DNA of 50,359 nt from Galbitalea sp036499165 (GTDB lineage Bacteria; Actinomycetota; Actinomycetes; Actinomycetales; Microbacteriaceae), in NCBI GenBank assembly GCA_036499165.1, contig DASYEE010000049.1, positions 1-50,359 on the forward strand. The letters are read 5' to 3'. The position numbers and the translations under genes are program-made. This document shows, one piece after another, positions 1 to 6,907 of this stretch. The stretch's first letter is position 1. Each line of letters begins with the position of its first letter. The notes under the pieces are model-generated. The model was not told the origin of the DNA and made no database searches. It saw only the letters and a list, made by a program, of their open reading frames with translations.

Positions 1-409
1 CCAGGGCGACATCCAGGGCATCGCAGCGATTCCGGACAACATCAAAGAGACGTACAAGACGAGCTTCCAGCTCTCGCCGTACGCGTTCCTCGAGGTTGCC
101 GCTCGCGCGCAGAAGTGGATCGACCAGGCCATCAGCCGCAACATGTACCTCGAGACGCGTGACCTCGGCGACATGATGGACATCTACTTCTCGGCATGGG
201 AGCGGGGCGTGAAGACGACCTACTACCTGCACATGAAGCCGCGCCACACCGCAGAGCAGTCGACGGTCAAGGTCAACAAGTCGGAAGACATCAGCGGTTC
301 GGTCACTGCCGCTCCGGTCGAGGGCGAGACGGTTGCTGCTGCTCCCACTGCTGCACCTGCACCCGCGCGTCGCGGCTTTGGTGGTCTCGCTCCGAAGTCG
401 GAGGCGTGA
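1..409 (+). CDS. nrdA: Ribonucleoside-diphosphate reductase alpha subunit, 3' end only
   Basis: This is the C-terminal part of a class I ribonucleotide reductase large subunit, which reduces ribonucleoside diphosphates to deoxy forms. The frame is open from base 2 to the TGA at 407-409; the start lies outside the window. The segment around NMYLETRDLGDMMDIYFSAW and KTTYYLH is typical of the end of the catalytic barrel, followed by an Ala/Pro-rich tail ending GFGGLAPKSEA. The identity is supported by nrdB immediately downstream. The oddity is that the frame stops without the C-terminal cysteine pair that class I alpha subunits use to re-reduce the active site. A Cys-x-x-Cys instead sits at the end of the next, overlapping ORF (409-507). 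Confidence 0.9.
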   Translation, partial: QGDIQGIAAIPDNIKETYKTSFQLSPYAFLEVAARAQKWIDQAISRNMYLETRDLGDMMDIYFSAWERGVKTTYYLHMKPRHTAEQSTVKVNKSEDISGSVTAAPVEGETVAAAPTAAPAPARRGFGGLAPKSEA

Positions 410-507
410 TGAACCCGATCGACAGCGTGATCGTGCTGGACAACACAACAGAATACGAAGTTCCGGTCGACCCGATGGACGACCTGCAATGCGAGAGCTG
501 CCAGTAG
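409..507 (+). CDS. 32-aa ORF with C-terminal CESC motif, possible detached NrdA redox tail
   Basis: ATG at 409 overlaps the last base of the nrdA stop (TGATG), so translation could be coupled by re-initiation. The product is acidic and ends MDDLQCESCQ. Class I alpha subunits normally end with such a paired-cysteine tail that shuttles electrons from thioredoxin or glutaredoxin to the active site. The same frame is open upstream to 196, so a -1 shift would join it to NrdA, but I see no classical slippery heptamer at the junction. Three explanations remain: a separate redox micro-peptide, programmed frameshifting, or a single-base sequencing error splitting one gene. I favour functional linkage to NrdA but cannot separate these from sequence alone. 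Confidence 0.6.
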   Translation: MNPIDSVIVLDNTTEYEVPVDPMDDLQCESCQ

Positions 508-511
508 AGTC

Positions 512-1504
512 ATGAGCATTCTTGGAACCGGCCTGCAGGAGGGACTCCTCCTCAAGCCCATCAAGTACCAGTGGGCCATGGATCTCTACGATCAGGCGGT
601 CGCGAACACCTGGTTCCCGAACGAGATCCAGCTCGGTGAAGACATCGCCGACTTCAAGAAGATGACCGACGAGGAACGTCACGCGGTCACGTTCCTGATG
701 AGCTACTTCAACCCCAACGAGTTGCTCGTGAACAAGGCGCTGGCGTTTGGCGTGTACCCGTATGTCTCGGCCGCGGAGTGCAGCCTGTATCTCGCGAAGC
801 AGATGTGGGAAGAAGCAAACCACTGCATGAGCTTCGAGTACGTGCTCGAGACCTTCCCAATCGATCGCAACGAGGCGTATAACGCTCATGTCGACATTCC
901 GTCGATGGCGCGCAAGGAAGAGTTCGAGATGCGCTACATCAGGCGCATGACCGAGCAGACGCTCGACATCACGACCACCGAGGGCAAGAAGGACTTCGTT
1001 CGCAACCTGGTTGCGTACAACGTGATCCTCGAGGGCGTCTGGTTTTATTCGGGCTTCATGGTTGCCCTGTCCTTCCGGCAGCGCAACCTGCTGCGCAACT
1101 TCGGTTCGCTCATGGACTGGGTCGTTCGCGACGAGTCGCTGCACCTCAAGTTCGGTATCAACCTGATCCTGACCGTGCTCGAAGAGAACCCCGACCTGCA
1201 GACGGCGGAGTTCGCAGAAGAGATTCGCCAGATGATCCTGGATGCCGTGGAGATGGAAGAGGAGTACAACCGCGACCTGCTCCCGGGCGGCATCCTTGGT
1301 CTGAACTCCAACTACATCAACCAGTACGTCAAGTACCTGGCCGACCGCCGCCTTGAGGAGCTCGGATTCGAGGCCCACTACAAGGTGTCGAATCCGGCAA
1401 AGTGGATGGCCGCGGCAAACGACACTCTTGAGCTCGTGAACTTCTTCGAGTCGACTAACACGTCGTACGAGGCCAACGCGTCCGCAACGAGCACCAAGAA
1501 GTAG
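512..1504 (+). CDS. nrdB: Ribonucleotide reductase beta subunit, class Ic-like
   Basis: The 330-aa radical-generating small subunit. Metal ligands by spacing to E. coli NrdB: E70, E101 and H104 (in EEANH), E174, and E208/H211 (in RDESLH). The 31-residue E70-E101 and 34-residue E174-E208 spacings match the family. The residue four after H104, the position of the radical tyrosine in class Ia enzymes, is F108, and the first ligand is Glu rather than Asp. Phe plus Glu is the signature of the Chlamydia-type class Ic subunit, which uses a Mn/Fe cofactor instead of a tyrosyl radical. It lies four bases after the small CESC ORF, in the nrdA operon. A manganese-using class Id assignment is the alternative. 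Confidence 0.93.
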   Translation: MSILGTGLQEGLLLKPIKYQWAMDLYDQAVANTWFPNEIQLGEDIADFKKMTDEERHAVTFLMSYFNPNELLVNKALAFGVYPYVSAAECSLYLAKQMWEEANHCMSFEYVLETFPIDRNEAYNAHVDIPSMARKEEFEMRYIRRMTEQTLDITTTEGKKDFVRNLVAYNVILEGVWFYSGFMVALSFRQRNLLRNFGSLMDWVVRDESLHLKFGINLILTVLEENPDLQTAEFAEEIRQMILDAVEMEEEYNRDLLPGGILGLNSNYINQYVKYLADRRLEELGFEAHYKVSNPAKWMAAANDTLELVNFFESTNTSYEANASATSTKK

Positions 1505-1511
1505 CGCGACG

Positions 1512-2021
1512 ATGGCGCTGCACCTGGTGCGCGTGCCGTGGCTCGATCCCCGAGCGATCCAGCTTCGGAACGCGATGGACGACGAGATGGGCGTGCTGTA
1601 CGCAGACCTGACCGCCGGCGCGACGGACGACGAGAACGAGCGGGTGGCGCGGGCACTCGCGGTCGATGACGGGGACATCCTGACTTCGATCCTGGTGCTT
1701 GACGGCGACGGCGAGCGGGTGGTTGGCCACACGGCCCTCCGGCCGTACGGCGACGCGCTCGAAGTCAAGAAGGTCTTCGTGACCCCCGAGTACCGTGGTC
1801 GAGGTCTCTCGAAACTGCTGATGGCCGAGGCGGAGACGATAGCGCGCGCCGAGGGCGTGACATCCCTCGTGTTGCAGACGGGCAACCGGCAGCCCGAGGC
1901 GATCGCGCTGTACCTCGCCGTCGGTTATCGCGAGATCCCGGTGTTCCCGCCGTACGACGTGATGGACATCTCGGTGTGTTTCGGCAAGGATCTCATCCAG
2001 TCCACACCGCTGGTCGAGTAG
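1512..2021 (+). CDS. GNAT family N-acetyltransferase
   Basis: A 169-aa acetyl-CoA-dependent acyltransferase. Motif A is visible as VKKVFVTPEYRGRGLSKLLM (about residues 77-96), with the RGRGLS pyrophosphate-binding loop, followed by a helix and the segment NRQPEAIALYLAVGYREI typical of motif B. The substrate cannot be told. ATG at 1512 is seven bases after the nrdB stop, so it may be read through from the nrd operon. Its stop codon lies inside the palindromic repeat at 2008-2050, so the last few residues come from that repeat. Confidence 0.85.
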   Translation: MALHLVRVPWLDPRAIQLRNAMDDEMGVLYADLTAGATDDENERVARALAVDDGDILTSILVLDGDGERVVGHTALRPYGDALEVKKVFVTPEYRGRGLSKLLMAEAETIARAEGVTSLVLQTGNRQPEAIALYLAVGYREIPVFPPYDVMDISVCFGKDLIQSTPLVE

Positions 2022-2050
2022 CCGCGCGCAGCCGGCGTTATCGAGACCAC
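2008..2050. repeat. REP-like palindromic repeat
   Basis: An imperfect palindrome beginning CGCTGGTCGAG and ending TCGAGACCAC. Read on the minus strand it starts GTGGTCTCGA and ends CTCGACCAGCG, the same ends as the element at 47050-47096. It provides the stop codon of the acetyltransferase gene. I associate this style of repeat with intergenic regions of Microbacteriaceae; that is from general knowledge, not a search. Confidence 0.6.
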
Positions 2051-2060
2051 GACACGACGT

Positions 2061-2083
2061 GCGGGGGGGGTTCGAGACCCCGC
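2061..2083 (+). terminator. Possible terminator hairpin
   Basis: GCGGGG at 2061-2066 and CCCCGC at 2078-2083 form a six-pair stem with an 11-base loop, just downstream of the acetyltransferase. There is no T-run, as is common for actinobacterial terminators. A second small dyad, GCTGG/CCAGC, follows at 2101-2117. Function is inferred from position only. Confidence 0.35.
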
Positions 2084-2131
2084 GGGCTCGTCCCTCGCCT
2101 GCTGGTCCTCAGCCAGCGAAGGTACCACGCG

Positions 2132-2168
2132 TGAACATAATCGGTTTGTGCGGAATATGATCGGCGGG
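2132..2168 (+). promoter_or_regulatory. Promoter of the MocR gene, leaderless
   Basis: TATGAT at 2156-2161 is a near-consensus -10 box, with a weak -35 (TGAACA, 2132-2137) 18 bases upstream. Transcription would begin at about the GTG start at 2168, and no Shine-Dalgarno sequence precedes that codon, so the mRNA is probably leaderless. Confidence 0.5.
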
Positions 2169-3541
2169 TGCCAGATACCCGGGTTGACGCAGAGTGGCTC
2201 TACGCCAGGATGTCCGGGCGCAGTGCCGCTGAACTCCGGGATGGCGTGACGCGGCTGGTCAGCGCGCGGGAGCTGTCCCCAGGAACGCAGCTTCCCACCA
2301 TCCGCGATTTCGCACGGGTGGCGGGGATCAGCATCGGCACAGTCGCTGACGCGTGGGGCGCCCTCCGCGAGAGCGGCCTCATCGAGACGCACCGCCGCGG
2401 TGGAACAAGCATCGCGGCCGGCGCAGTCGGGCGCGCACCGGAGCCGCCGATCACGCCATCGTTCGCCGGCTGGTCGAACGTCGACCTGGTGCAGAGCAAC
2501 GCCGATGTTGCCCTGCAGCCGGCACTCGGCCCTGCTCTCGTCTCGGCGCTCGACGCGGAGAACCTCAACGCACCCGGCCGCGACTACATGACGGCCAGGC
2601 TGCGCGCTGCGGTCGAACCGGGCTGGCCGTTTGTCGCAGAGGCTTGGATGACCGCAGGAGGCGGAACCGAGGCGTTGCTTCTTGCAACCGCGGCCGCAGC
2701 ACCGCCCGGGTCGATCGTCGCGGTCGACGAGCCAGTCGTCCCCGGTTACCTCGAGACCCTCCGCGACCTCGGCGTCACCGCGATCGGCCTGTCGTCGGAT
2801 GAGCACGGACCGACGCCGGAATCGCTTCGCGCTGCGATCGACGCCGGTGCCGTCGCCTTCGTGTTCCAGCCTGGCGGGCCTTTCGCGCTCGACCGGTCGG
2901 TTTCGCAGCGACGCGCGACAGAGCTGGCCGAAGTGGTGCTCGCACATCCTTCGCCGGTTTGGGTGATCGAGGATGACTCAGTGGGCCCGCTTGCCGTAGA
3001 GACGCCGCCGACGATGGGGGTGGTCATCCCCGATCGAGTGCTGCGCATTCGCACGTTCTGCAAGGCGTACGGCATCGATATCCGCACCTCGGTGCTCGGC
3101 GGCAGCCGGGAGCTCGTGCAGCGCAGCATCGCGCAGCGCAGCTACGGTCTCGGATCGAATAGCCGGATCCTGCAGAACGCGCTCGCGTACCTGATCGACG
3201 ATCGCGCAGCCAATGACGACGTGGCGAGGGCGCGCGAGCGCTACTCGAGCCGCCGGGCGGTGCTGGTCGACGAGCTCGCGAAGGCAGGGCTCCGGCCGCT
3301 GTCCGGGCCAGACAGCCTTGTCGTTTGGATCGAAGTCGACCGTGAAGTGGATGCCCTGGTTGCGCTAGCGTCGCGCGGCATCTCTGTCGGGTCGGGCCGC
3401 AAGACGTTCGTGAGCCGACCGGACCGGGGACTCCTGCGCATCTCGGTCACCCAGCTGCCTGACGATCGCGCCCGAATCGCCGAGCTCGCCGCGCTGGTCG
3501 CCGGAGCGGTAGACGGAACCCTCCGCGAGTACTTCGACTGA
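2168..3541 (+). CDS. MocR-type regulator: GntR helix-turn-helix fused to aminotransferase domain
   Basis: A 457-aa protein. The N-terminal 80 residues form a GntR winged helix (PTIRDFARVAGISIGTVADAWGALRESGLIETHRRGGT). The rest is a fold-type I aminotransferase domain, with the likely PLP lysine at K299 in the segment RTFCKAYG. MocR proteins sense PLP or amino-compound aldimines and usually control a neighbouring gene; the target here is not obvious. GTG at 2168 is chosen because it follows the TATGAT box by six bases and keeps the helix-turn-helix complete. The gene converges on the hydrolase at 3557. Confidence 0.87.
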   Translation: MPDTRVDAEWLYARMSGRSAAELRDGVTRLVSARELSPGTQLPTIRDFARVAGISIGTVADAWGALRESGLIETHRRGGTSIAAGAVGRAPEPPITPSFAGWSNVDLVQSNADVALQPALGPALVSALDAENLNAPGRDYMTARLRAAVEPGWPFVAEAWMTAGGGTEALLLATAAAAPPGSIVAVDEPVVPGYLETLRDLGVTAIGLSSDEHGPTPESLRAAIDAGAVAFVFQPGGPFALDRSVSQRRATELAEVVLAHPSPVWVIEDDSVGPLAVETPPTMGVVIPDRVLRIRTFCKAYGIDIRTSVLGGSRELVQRSIAQRSYGLGSNSRILQNALAYLIDDRAANDDVARARERYSSRRAVLVDELAKAGLRPLSGPDSLVVWIEVDREVDALVALASRGISVGSGRKTFVSRPDRGLLRISVTQLPDDRARIAELAALVAGAVDGTLREYFD

Positions 3542-3556
3542 CGAGTTCGCCGGAGC

Positions 3557-4297
3557 TCAGTCGACAGGTCGAACGATGCGCGTCCCTGCCTTGAGTCGCT
3601 CGAGAAAGAGCACGACGGTCGCTGCGACACTGCGATGACTGAGATCGTTCAGGATGTCGTGGAGCCCCCCGGCAACCGACACGATCTCAGCGCCATCAAG
3701 CGTGCGCGCGAAGCTGACTGCGTCGTCAAGCGACACAACCGGATCGGCTTCGCCATGGACGACGAGCACCGGAACGGCGATCCCCGCCGGATCGACTCCA
3801 AGCAGCTCGTCGGGGATCGGCAGGTCGAGCGCGCCGGGGGTGATCAGGGATTCGTCGTCGAGGGTGCGGCGGTGCACGGGGCACGCCGAGCGCAACACCT
3901 GCTCCTCGCCGCTCGCGCGATGCGTTGCACTGGTCGGAAGTCCAGCGAGCACAACACCATCGAGCGAGTCGCCCCGCTCGGCTGCGAGCTGCAGGGCGAG
4001 CGCGGCGCCGACATCCGATCCGACGAGGAAGTGCGGGGACGGCAGGCTCGCGTCCGCGAGGAGTGCGCGAACGCGCCTGCGGGCGGCCGCGACATCCTCG
4101 TCGGCGTTTGTCACGACTCGTACTCGCCAGGCATCGGCGGAGATCCGGCGACCGAAGCGCTCGTAGACGCGGTGCTGTTCACCGCGGCCGGCGATGACGA
4201 TGACGGTGCCGCGTGGTGAGAGGCCTTCCGGCTCGTTCCAGGCGGGTTGCTCGTGCTCCGCGATGGCTGCGGCTGGCGCGGTGGGTGCAAGTGTCAT
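3557..4297 (-). CDS. Alpha/beta hydrolase with Asp at the nucleophile position
   Basis: A 246-aa alpha/beta-fold hydrolase. The nucleophile elbow reads GSDVG (93-97), placing Asp95 where most members have Ser. Likely acid and base are D185 (HGEAD) and H213 (GGLHD). An Asp nucleophile is typical of haloalkane dehalogenases, fluoroacetate dehalogenases and epoxide hydrolases, so C-halogen, epoxide or C-S chemistry is possible; esterase activity would be unexpected. It is the third gene of the operon metY - LLM monooxygenase - hydrolase, nine bases after the monooxygenase stop. The substrate is unknown. Confidence 0.75.
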   Translation of the reverse strand: MTLAPTAPAAAIAEHEQPAWNEPEGLSPRGTVIVIAGRGEQHRVYERFGRRISADAWRVRVVTNADEDVAAARRRVRALLADASLPSPHFLVGSDVGAALALQLAAERGDSLDGVVLAGLPTSATHRASGEEQVLRSACPVHRRTLDDESLITPGALDLPIPDELLGVDPAGIAVPVLVVHGEADPVVSLDDAVSFARTLDGAEIVSVAGGLHDILNDLSHRSVAATVVLFLERLKAGTRIVRPVD

Positions 4298-4306
4298 GAT
4301 CGGCTT

Positions 4307-5365
4307 TCAGTGAGAAGAGGCCGCGACACGGGACGCGGGCGCGACGTCAAACAGGGGGAAAAGGTCGGTGGCGATGCGCTCGAGTTCCTCGATGAGCGGC
4401 GACGACTGGATCAGCAGCAGGTTCACCCCGGCCGCATCGAACTCGCGGATGCGGTCGGCTACCTGTTCCGGCGTGCCGACGAGGTTGGGGCGAAGGCCTC
4501 GGGTACCGACGGAGTATTCGCGCTTCGAGAGTTCGACATCCAGGTTGGAGTTCGCGCGGAACTCCTCGAATGAGGCGTAGCCGGGAGACGACGGGTCGAC
4601 TCGTGTGATCCGCTCCAGCTCCGCCTGGGCCTCCGCTTCCGTGTCGCGGATAATCACGTACGCTGCCATTCCGAACTCGGCAAATGGAGCTCCCTGCAGG
4701 CGCTGCCTGCGCGCATCCAGGTCTGCGACCTTGTCGCGCAGCTCGTCTGGCGTGCCTCCGTGGGTGACATAGGAGTCGGCGAAGCCGGCGATCGCCTCGC
4801 GGCCGGATTCGCTCTCGCCGCCGGCATAGATCTGCGGCGCGAATCGCGGTTTGGGGGAGAGTACGGTGCGTTCGACGTCGTAGAAACGTCCGTGCTGCGT
4901 GTACGGCTGCTCGCTCCAGAGGCCTTTGAGAATATTCACGAACTCCGACGACTGCACGTACCGGTCGTCGTGCGATGCGAAGAGGCCTCCGTACTGGCGT
5001 GCTTCCTCGGCCCACCAGGCGGACACGACGTTCAGCGAGAACCGGTCGCTCGAGATGTCGGCCAGCGTCGCCGCAGTCTTGGCGATCACCGTAGGCAGGT
5101 GGAAGCCGGGTCGCACGGCGGTCATGACCTTCAGGTTCTCGGTGACCGTTGCGATCGCGGTCGAAAGAGACCAGGCCTCAAGACTCGGTGCTTCGACGCC
5201 CTTCCTGTCGTTGAGGTAGAGCTCGGGCACGAGCGTGATGTAGTACCCGAGTCGGTCGGCGAGCTGGGACGCCCGGCGCACGTAGTCCCAGCTGGTCTCC
5301 ATCCCCTCTTCCGTCACGTTGCGAAGGAATCCGCCGTAGACGGGGGTCCAGTATCCGAACTTCAT
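4307..5365 (-). CDS. LLM-class FMNH2-dependent monooxygenase, SfnG/SsuD-like
   Basis: A 352-aa luciferase-like flavin monooxygenase. The N-terminus MKFGYWTPVYGGFLRN, the segment RFSLNVVSAWW and the block HDDRYVQSSEFVNILKGLW resemble dimethylsulfone monooxygenase SfnG and alkanesulfonate monooxygenase SsuD, which use reduced FMN and O2 to break C-S bonds. The start overlaps the stop of metY (ATGA at 5362-5365), so the two are translationally coupled, which suggests the released sulfur goes to MetY. A separate FMN reductase is needed; a candidate lies at 24607. The exact substrate (sulfone, sulfonate or another compound) is inferred. Confidence 0.85.
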   Translation of the reverse strand: MKFGYWTPVYGGFLRNVTEEGMETSWDYVRRASQLADRLGYYITLVPELYLNDRKGVEAPSLEAWSLSTAIATVTENLKVMTAVRPGFHLPTVIAKTAATLADISSDRFSLNVVSAWWAEEARQYGGLFASHDDRYVQSSEFVNILKGLWSEQPYTQHGRFYDVERTVLSPKPRFAPQIYAGGESESGREAIAGFADSYVTHGGTPDELRDKVADLDARRQRLQGAPFAEFGMAAYVIIRDTEAEAQAELERITRVDPSSPGYASFEEFRANSNLDVELSKREYSVGTRGLRPNLVGTPEQVADRIREFDAAGVNLLLIQSSPLIEELERIATDLFPLFDVAPASRVAASSH

Positions 5366-6690
5366 GCCAGTGCCTCCGTGAGGTGTGCGATGCGGGCGAG
5401 GGCGCCCGAGAGATCTGCGATCAGGTCGTCGGGGTCCTCGAGTCCGACGGAGAGTCGGATGGTCGTGAGGGAGATTCCCGCGCGCTCGCGCTGGGCCGGA
5501 GTCAGGCGGGAATGCGTCGTGGTCGCGGGGTGCACCACAAGGCTTCGCACGTCGCCGATGTTGGCCACGAGCGCAAACAGCTCGAGCGAATCGATGAAGG
5601 GTTCGACTCCCGCAGCGCTGCCCGCCAAATTGAAGGAGAAAACGGAACCGACCCCCCGGGGAAAGTACTGTTCTGCGCGCGCCGCGTCAGGATGTCCTTC
5701 AATTTGTGGGTGGTGGACGAGAGCAACCTCGGGATGGGCGGCGAGGAATCTCGCGATGACCAGCGCAGAATCGGTCTGTTTGCGGACCCGGATGTCGAGG
5801 GTCTCGACCCCCTGGACGATCTGGAACGCATTGAACGGTGAAAGCGACGGCCCGAGGTCGTGGCTGAGCTTCGCCTTGGCATAAGCCAGGTACGCACTGC
5901 CTGCCGCACCGAACTGTTCCCCGAAGACGAGTCCGCCGAACCGCTCGCTGGCAGTCGTGAACTGGGGCCAGCGCGCAGGCTGTGCGCCGAAGTCGAGCCG
6001 GCCGCCGTCGACGATTACGCCTGCGAGTGAGTTGCCGTGACCGCCCAGGAACTTGGTGGCGGAGTAGACGACGACATCCGCGCCGAAGTCGAGGGGGCGA
6101 AACAGGTATGGCGTCGCGATCGTGTTGTCGATGACCAGCGGGATGTCGCGGGCGTTCGCGATGGCCGCGATACCGTCGAGGTCGGGGATGAGCGCGGTCG
6201 GGTTGCCGATCGACTCGAGGAAGAACGCGCGGGTCTCGGGGCGCACGGCTGCCGCCCAAGCTTCGGAGTCTCGCGCATCGACGAAGGTGACGTCGATGCC
6301 AAAGTCCGCGAAGGTGTCGCCGAGCAGGTCGACTGAGCCGCCGTAGAGCTGGTCGGCCGCGACGATGTGTTGCCCGGTGCGCACGAGCGCGAGCAGGGCG
6401 ATCGCAACCGCAGACTGGCCGGATGCCGTCGCGAGAGCTGCGACCCCGCCATCCAGGGCTGCGATTCGACGTTCGAACGCGGCACTCGTCGGGTTGCCAC
6501 TACGGCTGTAGAGATTGCCGGGAGTCTTCAGCGCAAAGATGTCCGCGGCCGATTGAAAGCTCTCGAACTCGTATGCGCTCGACTGGTAAATCGGCACTAC
6601 CGCCGTGTTCTGCGCCACACCGGCCGTAAAACCCGCGTGAACCTGCCTGGTCGATGCGCGCCAACTGTCGGCTGCGCGGTTGTCACTCAT
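5362..6690 (-). CDS. metY: O-acetylhomoserine sulfhydrylase (PLP enzyme), copy 1
   Basis: A 442-aa Cys/Met-metabolism PLP enzyme, the length usual for MetY. The PLP lysine is in YSATKFLGGHGN (K213 from the ATG at 6690). The N-terminus STRQVHAGF and the HPATTTHSRLTPAQR segment are typical of MetY. It joins sulfide or methanethiol to O-acetylhomoserine to give homocysteine or methionine. A GTG at 6699 is in frame, but ATG at 6690 is preferred because a GGTGGG sequence lies just upstream. It is first gene of a three-gene operon whose promoter carries an inverted repeat (6711-6737). A paralogue lies at 25915. Confidence 0.9.
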   Translation of the reverse strand: MSDNRAADSWRASTRQVHAGFTAGVAQNTAVVPIYQSSAYEFESFQSAADIFALKTPGNLYSRSGNPTSAAFERRIAALDGGVAALATASGQSAVAIALLALVRTGQHIVAADQLYGGSVDLLGDTFADFGIDVTFVDARDSEAWAAAVRPETRAFFLESIGNPTALIPDLDGIAAIANARDIPLVIDNTIATPYLFRPLDFGADVVVYSATKFLGGHGNSLAGVIVDGGRLDFGAQPARWPQFTTASERFGGLVFGEQFGAAGSAYLAYAKAKLSHDLGPSLSPFNAFQIVQGVETLDIRVRKQTDSALVIARFLAAHPEVALVHHPQIEGHPDAARAEQYFPRGVGSVFSFNLAGSAAGVEPFIDSLELFALVANIGDVRSLVVHPATTTHSRLTPAQRERAGISLTTIRLSVGLEDPDDLIADLSGALARIAHLTEALA

Positions 6691-6710
6691 GCGGCCCACC
6701 GTAGCGCGAG

Positions 6711-6750
6711 GTGAACACAGTTGCTAAATAAGTTCACTCGATGGCGTCAA
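6711..6750 (-). promoter_or_regulatory. metY operon promoter with inverted-repeat operator
   Basis: On the minus strand, TTGACG (6750-6745) and TTAGCA (6727-6722) are spaced by 17 bases and fit -35 and -10 boxes. GTGAAC at 6711-6716 and GTTCAC at 6732-6737 form a perfect six-base inverted repeat with a 15-base gap straddling the -10 box. This is the geometry of a repressor site. The binding protein is unknown; a sulfur- or methionine-responsive regulator is an inference. Confidence 0.5.
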
Positions 6751-6907
6751 TCAACGTCACATTCGGGAAAGGACTGAAACATTACGCAAACTGCTTTGCG
6801 CCTGAGCCGCCTGCTAGCCAAGCTAAAGCGAAAGCGATCGCGAATCGAGTGCTCGACATGAGGCTCGCAAGAGTGATCGGCACGCTAGTACAAAGGATGA
6901 ACATATT

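Noticed and set aside
395..415. Classical -1 slippery site joining nrdA to the CESC ORF
   Set aside because: No X-XXY-YYZ type heptamer is visible at the junction, so programmed frameshifting is not called as a feature, only listed as a possibility.
2131..2140. GTGAAC upstream of the MocR gene, and GTTCAC near 24553, as further copies of the metY operator
   Set aside because: Only one half-site is present in each place; a six-base match is expected by chance in 50 kb.
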